Source: CAZEJK01 sp964512045
Lineage (GTDB): Bacteria > Acidobacteriota > Thermoanaerobaculia > Thermoanaerobaculales > Sulfomarinibacteraceae
Direction of reading: 5' to 3'
NCBI GenBank assembly: GCA_964512045.1
Contig: CAZEJK010000038.1
Location: 1-31,390 of the forward strand
DNA: 31,390 nt
This document shows positions 7,617 to 17,462 of this stretch, piece by piece. Each line of letters opens with the position of its first letter. The stretch's first letter is position 1. The position numbers and the translations under genes were made by a program. The notes beneath the pieces were generated by a model. That model was not told the origin of the DNA. It saw nothing but the letters and a program-made list of their open reading frames with translations, and did no database searches.

Positions 7617-7620
7617 AAAC

Positions 7621-7649
7621 TTGACAAAGATAACATCAGATTATATATT
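7621..7649 (+). promoter_or_regulatory. Sigma70-type promoter of clpB
   Basis: A perfect TTGACA (7621-7626), a 17-nt spacer, and TATATT (7644-7649). It lies 74 nt before the clpB start codon, giving a leader of about 67 nt. The AT-rich sequence stands out against the GC-rich surroundings. Confidence 0.8.
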
Positions 7650-7723
7650 TCTGGAGGTGTGGTACGGACCCGCGTAGCCGTCGTGACGTCGTTCGAGGGT
7701 TCCATGCCACAAAGGGAGGACCG

Positions 7724-10327
<2,604 letters not shown>

Positions 10328-10334
10328 GCTGTCC

Positions 10335-10364
10335 GGTCGGGGGTCGCCTCCGTGGCCCCCGGCC
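10335..10364. terminator. GC hairpin between convergent clpB and serS
   Basis: A 9-bp stem (10335-10343 with 10356-10364, one G-U pair) with a 12-nt loop starts 8 nt after the clpB stop. There is no T-run, so it is a possible bidirectional or processing-type terminator. Confidence 0.4.
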
Positions 10365-10404
10365 CTCAAGCGTCACGCTCCCTCGCGCGCGGTGCAGCGG
10401 GTCG

Positions 10405-11685
10405 CTACCTTTCGGCCGTGATCACATCACGGCCCAGGTACGGCCGCAGCGCGTCCGGCACCCGCACCGAGCCATCGGCGTTCTGGTAGTTCTCGAGGAT
10501 CGCGACCAGGGTCCGGCCGATCGCCAGGCCGGAGCCGTTCAGCGTGTGCAGAGGACGTGGCTTGCCGTTGGCGCCACGGTACCGCAGCCCGGCCCGGCGA
10601 GCCTGGAAGTCGGTGAAGTTGGAGCAGGAGGAGATCTCACGGTAGCGCTCCTGGGCCGGTAGCCATACCTCGAGGTCGTAGGTGTACGCGGACGAGAACC
10701 CGAGGTCCCCGGTACACAACGCGACCACCCGGTAGGGCAGGTCGAGCCCTTGCAACACGGCCTCGGCATGGCCGGTGAGCTCCTCGAGAGCGGCCCAGGA
10801 AAGCTCCGGCTCCACCAGCTGGACGAGCTCGACCTTGTGGAACTGATGCTGCCGGATCAACCCGCGAACATCTTGTCCGTGCGAGCCGGCCTCGGCCCGG
10901 AAGCATGGTGTGAACGCGCAGTACCGCAGGGGAAGCTGCTCGGCCTCGAGGATCTCGTCACGGTGCAGGTTGGTCACCGGCACCTCGGCCGTCGGCACGA
11001 GGTACAGGTCGCTGTCGGAGATGTGGAACAGGTCGTCGGCGAACTTCGGAAGCTGGCCGGTGCCGATGAGCGCCGAGGAGTTCACCAGGTACGGGACGAG
11101 CACCTCGGTGTAGCCGTGCTGGCGGGTGTGCAGATCGAGCATGTAGGTCATCAGTGCGCGCTCGAGCGCAGCGCCCGCACCGCGCAGCACTGCAAAGCGG
11201 GCCCGCGCCACCTTGCTCGCCCGCTCGAAGTCGAGGATCCCCAGAGCAGGACCGAGGTCCCAGTGGGCCTTCGGCTCGAAGTCGAACCCGGGCGGGTTGC
11301 CCCACCGCCGCAGCTCCACGTTGTCGTCGGAGCTGGCACCCTCTGGAACCGAGGCGAGGGGGATGTTCGGGACGCGCAGCTCCAGATCGCCGAGCGTCGA
11401 CTCCAAGGTGTGGGCGCGCTCCTCGAGTGTCTTGATCTGCTCACCTACCGACGCCATCTCTGCTCGCAGCGTCTGAGCCTTCTCCGTCTCGCCGGCCTTG
11501 AACAGCGCACCGATCTCCTTCGAGCCGGCGTTGCGTCGGGCCTTCAGCTCCTCCACCTCCACGAGCACCTGACGCCAGGACCGGTCGGTGGTGAGCAGCT
11601 CGTCGAGATCGACATCCGAGCGGCGGCGCCTCAGCGCGGCGCGCACCTCGTCAGCTTGGTTGCGGTACAGCTCTCGGGCCAGCAT
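10405..11685 (-). CDS. serS: Seryl-tRNA synthetase
   Basis: A 426-residue class II aminoacyl-tRNA synthetase. The N-terminal arm (about 30-105) is the long antiparallel coiled coil that grips the tRNA-Ser variable arm. The catalytic part has TAEVPVTNLHRDEIL, motif 2 CFRAEAGSHGQDVRGL, FHKVELVQLVEPE, EISSCSNFTDFQARR, and motif 3 GSGLAIGRTLVAILENYQ. The length and all landmarks are normal. It charges tRNA-Ser, and also tRNA-Sec where present, which is relevant because this window encodes a selenoprotein. The ATG at 11685 has GGAGG 8 nt upstream. It is monocistronic and converges on clpB. Confidence 0.98.
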   Translation of the reverse strand: MLARELYRNQADEVRAALRRRRSDVDLDELLTTDRSWRQVLVEVEELKARRNAGSKEIGALFKAGETEKAQTLRAEMASVGEQIKTLEERAHTLESTLGDLELRVPNIPLASVPEGASSDDNVELRRWGNPPGFDFEPKAHWDLGPALGILDFERASKVARARFAVLRGAGAALERALMTYMLDLHTRQHGYTEVLVPYLVNSSALIGTGQLPKFADDLFHISDSDLYLVPTAEVPVTNLHRDEILEAEQLPLRYCAFTPCFRAEAGSHGQDVRGLIRQHQFHKVELVQLVEPELSWAALEELTGHAEAVLQGLDLPYRVVALCTGDLGFSSAYTYDLEVWLPAQERYREISSCSNFTDFQARRAGLRYRGANGKPRPLHTLNGSGLAIGRTLVAILENYQNADGSVRVPDALRPYLGRDVITAER

Positions 11686-11821
11686 GGTCCACTCCTCCGG
11701 CGCGTTACTCTACCATTGTTGGCGCTTTGCGTGGTCACGCGTCATCTCGCACCCAAGCCAAACCGCCACGGCGTGAGCGGGTCAAGCAGCCCACATCTTC
11801 GAAGGTTCGCGGCAAGATCGT

Positions 11822-11856
11822 GAGTTGAGAGTTCAGAATGCAGAGTGCAGAGTGCC
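11822..11856. repeat. Degenerate 7-bp tandem repeat, five units
   Basis: Five consecutive heptamers follow GAGTTGA, GAGTTCA, GAATGCA, GAGTGCA, GAGTGCC. The period and composition resemble the GAGAACT repeat at 53-73 (whose complement reads AGTTCTC). Confidence 0.7.
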
Positions 11857-12054
11857 ACCCGCCCTCCCCAATGCATGCTCTGCAAGCTTCAGACATCGAA
11901 GGGTGCTGAGGGAGCTTGCCAGGTGCACGCTTCATGAGCTCCTCTTCCCCTTTGCGACACAGCGTCTTGGCGCCTTTGCGTTGAGAATCCTGCCACATCT
12001 GCGCAGGACTTCACGACTACCGACCAACGCGGGCGCGGGACCGGCACCACCGCA

Positions 12055-12086
12055 GCATCACTTTGGTTGCGGCCCGCGGCCGCGTT
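12055..12086 (+). repeat. Dispersed intergenic element, copy 2
   Basis: The sequence here (TCACTTTGGTTGCGG, then CCCGCGGCCGCGT) matches the reverse complement of 2029-2062 with about three differences across the core. Both copies are intergenic. Confidence 0.6.
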
Positions 12087-12127
12087 GGGAGCGCACAGCC
12101 GCCGCCCGTTCCTTCGGGTGTCGGACG

Positions 12128-13303
12128 CTACTCGACCACCAGCTCGAGCTCGTACCGGCGGCTGCCGAGGCCGAGCTCCTCGGCGTAGGCGAGCTGGATG
12201 GTGGCATCGTGGTTCGGGTACGACAGATCCTCCAGCGTCGTGCCGGCGTGCTCACGGATCAGGTCGAGGGCGGCCTGGTCGATCGCCACCGGATCGTGGG
12301 AGGCGAGGAGGCCGATATCCGCAACAACCGGCGTCTGCCGGATGCCCACACAGTCGCAGTCCTTGGTGACCGCCAGCAGGGCGGTGATGTAGGCGATGCG
12401 GCCACGCTTCGAGCGCACAACGCCGGCGGCGTGCTCGGCCATGCGTTCCTGAAGCTGACGTCCGGCAATCCCCCAGTCGAACCGTACAGCGCCCTCCCGA
12501 CAGGCGGCGACGCACTCGCCGCAACCGATGCAGGCGTCGCGGTCGATGACGGCGGTCACGTCGACGGCGATGGCATCGGCCGGGCACCACTCGGCGCACA
12601 CCCCGCACGCCAGGCACTTCTGCGGATCGATGCGCGGCTCGGCGCCGTGGTGCTGGCGCAGCTTCGAGCCGCGTGAGCAGCAGCCCATTCCGAGGTTCTT
12701 CAGTGCCGCTCCGAGGCCGGTGCCCAGGTGGCCCGTGGCGTGCGATAGCAGCACCATCGATCGCGCCTGGAGGATGCCGCTCGCCACGGCCACCGTCTCG
12801 TGGTGGCGGCCGTTGACCTCGATCTCACGGGCGTCGGCGCCGGTCAGGCCGTCGGCCGGGAGGAACGGTGCGCCGATGGCGTCCTCGGTGAAGCCGTGCT
12901 CGTGGGCGACCTTGACGTGGGTCACACCGTTGTTGCGGGGGCTCCGGTAGAGGACGGCGGTGTCGGTGAGAAACGCCTCAGCCCCGCACGCCGTGATCCG
13001 CTCGACGATCGGCGCCACGAACCGCGGCGGGATGAATGTCGAGCATCCGGGCTCGCCCACGTGGAGCTTCACGGCGGCGAGATCGTGCGGCTCGATCAGC
13101 GCATCGAAGCCTGCGTGGCTCCAGAGTGAACGAACGACGGCCTCGACTCGCTCCGTTGGAGCTGCAGTCTCGACAGGGGCCAACCACACCGTTGCCACGG
13201 GTGCAGTCTGCCATAGCCGGGTGCCCACTGTCTCGGTCCCGAGATCGGCGCTGCTGCCCGCGTTGGGATGAGGGTGCAGCGTGCAGCTCATATGAGGTTT
13301 CAC
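12128..13303 (-). CDS. DUF362 protein with two 4Fe-4S clusters
   Basis: A 391-residue protein of the DUF362 family. The N-terminal DUF362 part (about 50-210, including AAVKLHVGEPGCSTFIPP and LLSHATGHLGTGLGAALKNLGMGC) is followed by a bacterial ferredoxin module. That module has CLACGVCAEWCP and CIGCGECVAACRE, each C-x2-C-x2-C-x3-C, ligating two 4Fe-4S clusters at about 228-275. The C-terminal part returns to DUF362 (VADIGLLASHDPVAIDQAALDLI). These soluble proteins are thought to take part in electron transfer, with no established reaction. The start is uncertain: GTG at 13303 has GGGAGG only 3 nt upstream, while the ATG at 13291 has it 15 nt away. It is monocistronic, and its start region overlaps the remnant on the opposite strand. 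Confidence 0.88.
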   Translation of the reverse strand: MKPHMSCTLHPHPNAGSSADLGTETVGTRLWQTAPVATVWLAPVETAAPTERVEAVVRSLWSHAGFDALIEPHDLAAVKLHVGEPGCSTFIPPRFVAPIVERITACGAEAFLTDTAVLYRSPRNNGVTHVKVAHEHGFTEDAIGAPFLPADGLTGADAREIEVNGRHHETVAVASGILQARSMVLLSHATGHLGTGLGAALKNLGMGCCSRGSKLRQHHGAEPRIDPQKCLACGVCAEWCPADAIAVDVTAVIDRDACIGCGECVAACREGAVRFDWGIAGRQLQERMAEHAAGVVRSKRGRIAYITALLAVTKDCDCVGIRQTPVVADIGLLASHDPVAIDQAALDLIREHAGTTLEDLSYPNHDATIQLAYAEELGLGSRRYELELVVE

Positions 13304-13657
13304 GTACCTCCCAAAGTGGGGCGTGGGCTGGGAACGTCAACGGAGCCTCGGCCGGGCGTCCTCGAGTTCACGCTTGCCGGCACGGAGTGCTCCCTGCGGG
13401 CGGCGTGGGGAGACGCCGACCAGAGCACGGGGTTCCTGATCTTCCGGGACGAAACGTCTGGTGACTCCACGTATGGCGCCGGCAGGTTTCTGTCGGCGCC
13501 GGCTCCGGACGACACCGGTTCGCTGACGCTGGACTTCAACCGCGCAGTGAACCCGCCGTGTGCCTTCACCGAGTACGCCACCTGCCCGCTGCCGCCCCAC
13601 GAGAACCGTCTGCCGGTGGCTGTCACCGCCGGCGAGAAGGTGCCGGCAGGGCACTGA
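13268..13657 (+). pseudogene. 5'-truncated DUF1684 gene remnant
   Basis: From about 13355 the reading frame encodes the C-terminal half of a DUF1684 protein. It has VLEFTLAG, the motif FRDETSGDSTYGAGRFL, LDFNRAVNPPCAFTEYATCP, LPPHENRLPV and VTAGEKVPAGH before the stop. Full-length members carry about 100 or more additional N-terminal residues before this, which are absent here. The sequence instead joins the 5' end of the opposite-strand DUF362 gene. No Shine-Dalgarno or plausible start precedes the domain piece. The preserved motif density suggests recent loss. An expressed short protein is possible but unsupported. Coordinates give the whole open frame, and the recognisable part starts near 13355. 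Confidence 0.65.
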
Positions 13658-13909
13658 CGGCCGAGGAAGGCACAGGAGCACCGCCAGCATCCCGGTCCCG
13701 GTGTCTGCACGGGCTTGCCCCCCCTCCCTCCACCTTTCCACACCCTCCGAAGCGCCTGCAACGACGACGACTCTTCGTCAGGTCTTGACACGCGACGATC
13801 GGGTTCGTCAGAACGTTCCGGCGGGCTCTCTCGCGCCGTGGCGGTCCTTCTGCCGTGCGCCAACGGAGAAACGATGCGGTCAGAAAATATCTAGATGAAA
13901 CTTTGCGTT

Positions 13910-13929
13910 ATCCAGAACGCTGGATTTTT
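13910..13929 (+). terminator. Hairpin plus T-run in the leader of the SDR gene
   Basis: ATCCAG (13910-13915), loop AACG and CTGGAT (13920-13925) are followed by TTTTC. This terminator-like structure lies about 20 nt before the SDR start codon, so it either ends upstream transcription or acts as an attenuator. Confidence 0.5.
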
Positions 13930-13946
13930 CCGGCCGAGGAGTTCAT

Positions 13947-14696
13947 ATGAGCACGGCCGCACCGACCTACCTGATCCTTGGCGCCACCGGCGGCATCGGC
14001 TCCGAGCTGGCGAGACAGCTGGCGTCGGCGGGTGCTCGCCCGGTGCTGGCAGCTCGAAATGGTGATCGCCTTGCACGGCTGGCCGATGAGCTCGGCGAGA
14101 TGCCGATGATGACGCTCGACGCTGCGGATCCAGACGCGGTGAAGGGCGCGGCGAAGCGGCTGAAGGCCGACCTCGGGCGTCTCGACGGGATCGCCAACTG
14201 CGTGGGCTCGCTGCTGCTCAAGCCGGCGCACCGCACCTCGCTGGAGGAGTGGGAGGCGACGCTGCGAGCGAACCTGACAACAGCGTTCGCCGCGGTGTCT
14301 GCGGCGGCCGCCACGATGCGGGAGGGGGGCTCTGTGGTTCTGGTGTCCTCTGCGGCGGCTCGAGCAGGGCTCGCCAGTCACGAGGCGATCGCAGCCGCCA
14401 AGGCGGGCGTGATCGGTTTGACCCTGTCGGCGGCGGCGACCTACGCCGGGCAGGGTCTGAGAGTGAACGCGGTGGCGCCTGGTCTGGTGGAGACCTCGAT
14501 GACGGCCGGGCTGACCGGCTCGCCGGCGATGCGCAAGGCCACTGAGGCGATGCATCCGCTTGGCAGGATCGGTCAGCCGTCGGAGGTGGCGCGGGTGATG
14601 GCCTTCTTGCTGGATCCTGGATCGGAGTGGATCACCGGCCAGGTGGTCGGCGTTGACGGAGGTCTTGGAACTGTCCGGCCGAAGGGAGCGAAGTAG
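13947..14696 (+). CDS. Divergent short-chain dehydrogenase/reductase
   Basis: A 249-residue Rossmann-fold SDR. The cofactor motif GATGGIG is at 12-18, Asn109 is in the RANL segment, Ser134/Ser135 in VLVSSAAARAG, and Lys152 in EAIAAAKAGVIGL. The C-terminal VAPGLVETSMT and WITGQVVGVDGG are typical of FabG-like enzymes. The catalytic YxxxK tyrosine is replaced: position 148 is Ile, with His145 nearby. Classical hydride transfer with Tyr as acid/base is therefore unlikely, or another residue substitutes. The ATG has GAGGAG 5 nt upstream. It is followed with zero spacing by the FAD-oxidoreductase gene, so the two probably act in one pathway. Confidence 0.88.
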   Translation: MSTAAPTYLILGATGGIGSELARQLASAGARPVLAARNGDRLARLADELGEMPMMTLDAADPDAVKGAAKRLKADLGRLDGIANCVGSLLLKPAHRTSLEEWEATLRANLTTAFAAVSAAAATMREGGSVVLVSSAAARAGLASHEAIAAAKAGVIGLTLSAAATYAGQGLRVNAVAPGLVETSMTAGLTGSPAMRKATEAMHPLGRIGQPSEVARVMAFLLDPGSEWITGQVVGVDGGLGTVRPKGAK

Positions 14697-15950
14697 ATGG
14701 TCGATGTTGCTGTTGTCGGTGGTGGTCTCGCGGGGCTGGCGTGCGCTCGGGAGCTGACAGCGTACGGTCTCGAGCCCGTGGTGCTCGAGGCGGCCGATGG
14801 GATCGGTGGCCGGGTTCGTACCGATCGGGTGGACGGGTTTCTCCTCGACCGCGGCTTTCAGGTGCTGCTCACTGCCTACCCGGTGTGCCGCGACGTCCTC
14901 GACCTGGAGCGCCTCGACATCGGGCGGTTCGAGCCTGGGGCGCAGGTGGTGATCAACGGGCGCCGGTACACGGTGTCGGATCCGTTGCGGCGCCCGTGGC
15001 GGACCCTGGCCTCCGCGGTGGCGCCGGTGGGCTCCTTGGCCGACAAGGCGAAGGTGCTGCGGCTGCGTCGGAGAGCTTTGTCCGGCGAGCTCGAGGAGGT
15101 ATGGGACCGGCCGCAGGCGACCTCGCAGGAGGCGTTAGAGGAGATCGGTTTCTCAGAGGAGATGATCGATCGCTTCTGGCGCCCGTTTCTCGGAGGGGTG
15201 TTCCTCGATCGTGAGCTGGCGACCTCGAGCCGGATGATGGACTTCGTGGTGCGGATGTTCGCCAGGGGAGAGGCTGCGTTGCCCGCCGAAGGCATGGGCG
15301 CGATCCCCCAACAGCTGGCCGGCTCGTTGCCGACCGACGCCGTGCGGACACAGGCGCCGGTGGCTTCGGTGGAGCCTGAAAAGGTCGTCCTGACCTCCGG
15401 GGAGGTGGTCACCGCGCGAGCGGTCGTGGTCGCCACCGACGGCCCGGCGGCCGGCCGGCTGGTCTCCGGTGTCGAGCACGGCGGTTCGCGCTCGACCGCT
15501 TGCCTCTACTTCGACGCACCTGCAGCCCCGGTGCGAGGTGGGCATCTGGTGCTCAACGGCGATGGGTACGGACCGGTGAACAACCTGTGCGTGCCGAGCG
15601 AGGTTTGCGCATCGTACGCGCCGGAGGGGCGCGCGCTGGTCTCTGCAACCGTCCTGTCGGGCTTCCACGGCGACCTGGACCGGCTCGAGCGCGCCGTGCG
15701 CACGCAGCTGAAGGGGTGGTTCGGGGCGGCGGTTGATGGCTGGCGCCGCCTCGCGGTGTACCGGATCGAGCATGCGTTGCCGGTCTCGCCAGCATGGTTG
15801 TCAGACGGTCCGATCGCCGGCGCAGTGTGGCGCGACGGCGTGGTCCTGTGCGGCGATAGCTGGGTGACAGGGTCCATCGAAGGTGCGATCCGCTCGGGCC
15901 AGGCGGCGGCCCGACAGGTGCTCGACCGTCTCACCCAGGAAGCGGCGTAG
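14697..15950 (+). CDS. FAD-dependent amine-oxidase/desaturase-like oxidoreductase
   Basis: A 417-residue flavoprotein of the amine oxidase/phytoene desaturase superfamily. The dinucleotide motif is GGGLAG (8-13), with Glu31 for the ribose and GIGGRVRT (35-42) completing the FAD site. The C-terminal VVLCGDSWVTGSIEGAIRSGQAAARQVL contacts the flavin and is intact. The middle segment (FLLDRGFQVLLTAYP, FWRPFLGGVFLDREL) is typical of an uncharacterised NAD(P)/FAD-oxidoreductase group also common in cyanobacteria. The ATG begins on the base after the SDR stop codon, so expression is coupled. No signal peptide is seen. The substrate is unknown, and an isoprenoid or other lipid is a reasonable guess. 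Confidence 0.9.
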   Translation: MVDVAVVGGGLAGLACARELTAYGLEPVVLEAADGIGGRVRTDRVDGFLLDRGFQVLLTAYPVCRDVLDLERLDIGRFEPGAQVVINGRRYTVSDPLRRPWRTLASAVAPVGSLADKAKVLRLRRRALSGELEEVWDRPQATSQEALEEIGFSEEMIDRFWRPFLGGVFLDRELATSSRMMDFVVRMFARGEAALPAEGMGAIPQQLAGSLPTDAVRTQAPVASVEPEKVVLTSGEVVTARAVVVATDGPAAGRLVSGVEHGGSRSTACLYFDAPAAPVRGGHLVLNGDGYGPVNNLCVPSEVCASYAPEGRALVSATVLSGFHGDLDRLERAVRTQLKGWFGAAVDGWRRLAVYRIEHALPVSPAWLSDGPIAGAVWRDGVVLCGDSWVTGSIEGAIRSGQAAARQVLDRLTQEAA

Positions 15951-15992
15951 CCAGAGGCCATGATGCGTGGCGACCGTGCCCGGTCCTGACCG

Positions 15993-16904
15993 CTACTTCT
16001 TCAACCCCGGCAGCGTGACCTTGAGCCAGTCCACCGAGTCGTCGACGGACGGAAGCCAGCGGCCTGCGGCACCGGCCGGAGCCCCTTGGGCGCCAACGGG
16101 TCCGGGCGCGGAGACGGCATCGCTCCGCATCGACTCGGTGGCCGGCGCCCCCGGGTTCATTGCCGTCTCGGCGTTGGCGGCGCCGGCGACGCTGCCCGGC
16201 GCAGGGTTGGCCTTGCGGAGTGCCTCCGCCTCGTCGGCGGGCAGTGCACCCAGCTCGACCCCGATCCGGATCGTGCGTTTCCGGTGCGGATTGCGCTCCG
16301 CCACCTCGCCGCCGATCAGCTCGAACGGCACGGCCATCTCGTAGGCGTAGCCGCCTTCGTGGAGACCGGAGGCCACCTCCAGGCCGGGAACGTCGCCGGG
16401 TCGGACGGTGCGGGTGCTGCCATCGCGAACCAGCGTCACCTCGTCGGTCTGCGGCGGGCGTCCCAACCGTCGGCGAAGCTCCTCCGGCAGAGGCTGGCCG
16501 TCCGCATCGCGCGGTGGCGCCACGTCCTCGGCGATATCGAACGACCCCCAGTAGCGGATCCCGAACGAGTCCTTGGCCTTGGCGTCGCCGTTGATCCAGA
16601 CCGTGACGCCGCCGTGGAAGATCTGTCGTGCCAGCCGGCGGTCGCCGAACCGGAACATCACATACAGCGTGTCCGCGTCGTGGGCGAGACTGAGCACCCG
16701 CACGGACTTGGGCAGGTAGGTGATCGGGACCCCATCCCAGTCGGCAGCTGCTCCGTCGACGGTCAGCGTGCGCTCGCCCCGGACGCTGCTGTCCGTGTCG
16801 CGCCCAGCCCAGGCGCTGGCGGGCAGCAAAGCCGCGCCGGCGACGAGTGCCATCGTCACGATGCTCACGGTGACGTGAGCCTGAGAACGCTGCGAGCGTT
16901 GCAT
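15993..16904 (-). CDS. Exported CBM9-like domain protein
   Basis: A 303-residue secreted protein. It has a signal peptide (about 1-33, hydrophobic core VSIVTMALVAGAALLPASA, likely cleavage after AWA). A carbohydrate-binding family 9/DOMON-like beta-sandwich follows (about 43-225): TVDGAAADWDGVPI, LAHDADTLYVMFRFGD, VWINGDAKAKDSFGIRYWGS and YAYEMAVPFELIG are hallmarks. The C-terminal quarter is an Ala/Gly/Pro-rich linker ending in VDWLKVTLPGLKK. Strong GAGGAGG precedes the ATG. It probably binds a polysaccharide or heme-like ligand at the cell surface, but no partner enzyme adjoins it. It converges on the FAD-oxidoreductase gene. Confidence 0.8.
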   Translation of the reverse strand: MQRSQRSQAHVTVSIVTMALVAGAALLPASAWAGRDTDSSVRGERTLTVDGAAADWDGVPITYLPKSVRVLSLAHDADTLYVMFRFGDRRLARQIFHGGVTVWINGDAKAKDSFGIRYWGSFDIAEDVAPPRDADGQPLPEELRRRLGRPPQTDEVTLVRDGSTRTVRPGDVPGLEVASGLHEGGYAYEMAVPFELIGGEVAERNPHRKRTIRIGVELGALPADEAEALRKANPAPGSVAGAANAETAMNPGAPATESMRSDAVSAPGPVGAQGAPAGAAGRWLPSVDDSVDWLKVTLPGLKK

Positions 16905-17027
16905 TCGGACCTCCTCAACCTGGTGTCGATCGGATCGACGACCGACACGCCTGCACAGGATACCGGTTCCGAGGACGCTCCTGCCGCTGATGCCGCAGAG
17001 AACAGGAACCGGATTCTGCGCCGTCCC
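16905..17027. other. Leader region of the CBM9-like gene with inverted repeats
   Basis: No gene is seen. It holds a near-perfect palindrome GTCGATC-G-GATCGAC around 16925-16939 and spaced arms CCGGTTCC (16963-16970)/GGAACCGG (17005-17012). It separates the dehydrogenase remnant from the CBM9-like gene on the minus strand. Confidence 0.4.
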
Positions 17028-17246
17028 TCAACCCTGTAGACGGCGAGTGACAGCGTGCGCGAACTCCTCGGTGCCGAGGCTGCCGCCGAGGTCTGCGGTG
17101 CGCTCACCCGCCTCCAACGCCGTCTGGCCTGCGTAGTGGACCTCGAAGTGGATCGGCGCATCGGCGGCCTCGAGCACCGGCTGGACGGCCGACAGGACCT
17201 CGGGACCGATACCGTCGCCCGGAATCGCGACCGCTGTGTGCTGCAT
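17028..17246 (-). pseudogene. Isocitrate/isopropylmalate dehydrogenase, internally deleted
   Basis: A 72-residue frame. Residues 1-46 are the N-terminus of a beta-decarboxylating dehydrogenase (AVAIPGDGIGPEV, then FEVHYAGQTALEAG). Residues about 47-72 (ERTADLGGSLGTEEFAHAVTRRL) match the extreme C-terminus of the same family (usual pattern TRDLGGTASTxEFTxAVxxxL). Some 250-plus central residues, including the substrate-binding arginines and the catalytic Tyr, Lys and Asp, are missing, yet the frame is kept. AGAGGAGG precedes the ATG, so it could still be translated. It cannot be an active enzyme. It may be a real genomic deletion or an assembly collapse. Confidence 0.7.
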
Positions 17247-17390
17247 GAAGGCCTCCTCTGCCAACGTGGCGGGGCGGGCAGCACGCTTTGAGGCTGCCGA
17301 CCTTCCTCCACCGTACCCGGGCGCACAGACTGCGTCCAGCGACGGGGTGATGTGCACCGACCACCCAGGCGCGGACCGTGGAGACGAGAC

Positions 17391-17418
17391 GACCCGACCA
17401 CCACATGGCGGTCGGGTC
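17391..17418 (-). terminator. Strong hairpin downstream of the peroxiredoxin gene
   Basis: A 12-bp stem with one mismatch (17391-17402 with 17407-17418) and a 4-nt loop lies 44 nt past the peroxiredoxin stop. It is followed on the minus strand by a modest T-containing tract, and it also lies upstream of the dehydrogenase remnant. Confidence 0.6.
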
Positions 17419-17462
17419 ATGTTTGGTTCCGGGTCCGTCCGCGTGGGACGGTGGTCCGTTGA

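Larger units (their letters stand above)
11686..12127. other. Gene-poor intergenic region with micro-repeats
   Basis: No credible gene is visible between the serS start and the end of the DUF362 gene. The stretch holds the 7-bp-period repeat at 11822-11856 and a copy of the dispersed GGTTGCGG element near 12055-12086. A degraded phrase around 11955-11990 has two TTTGCG copies that look like eroded short repeats. Confidence 0.6.
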
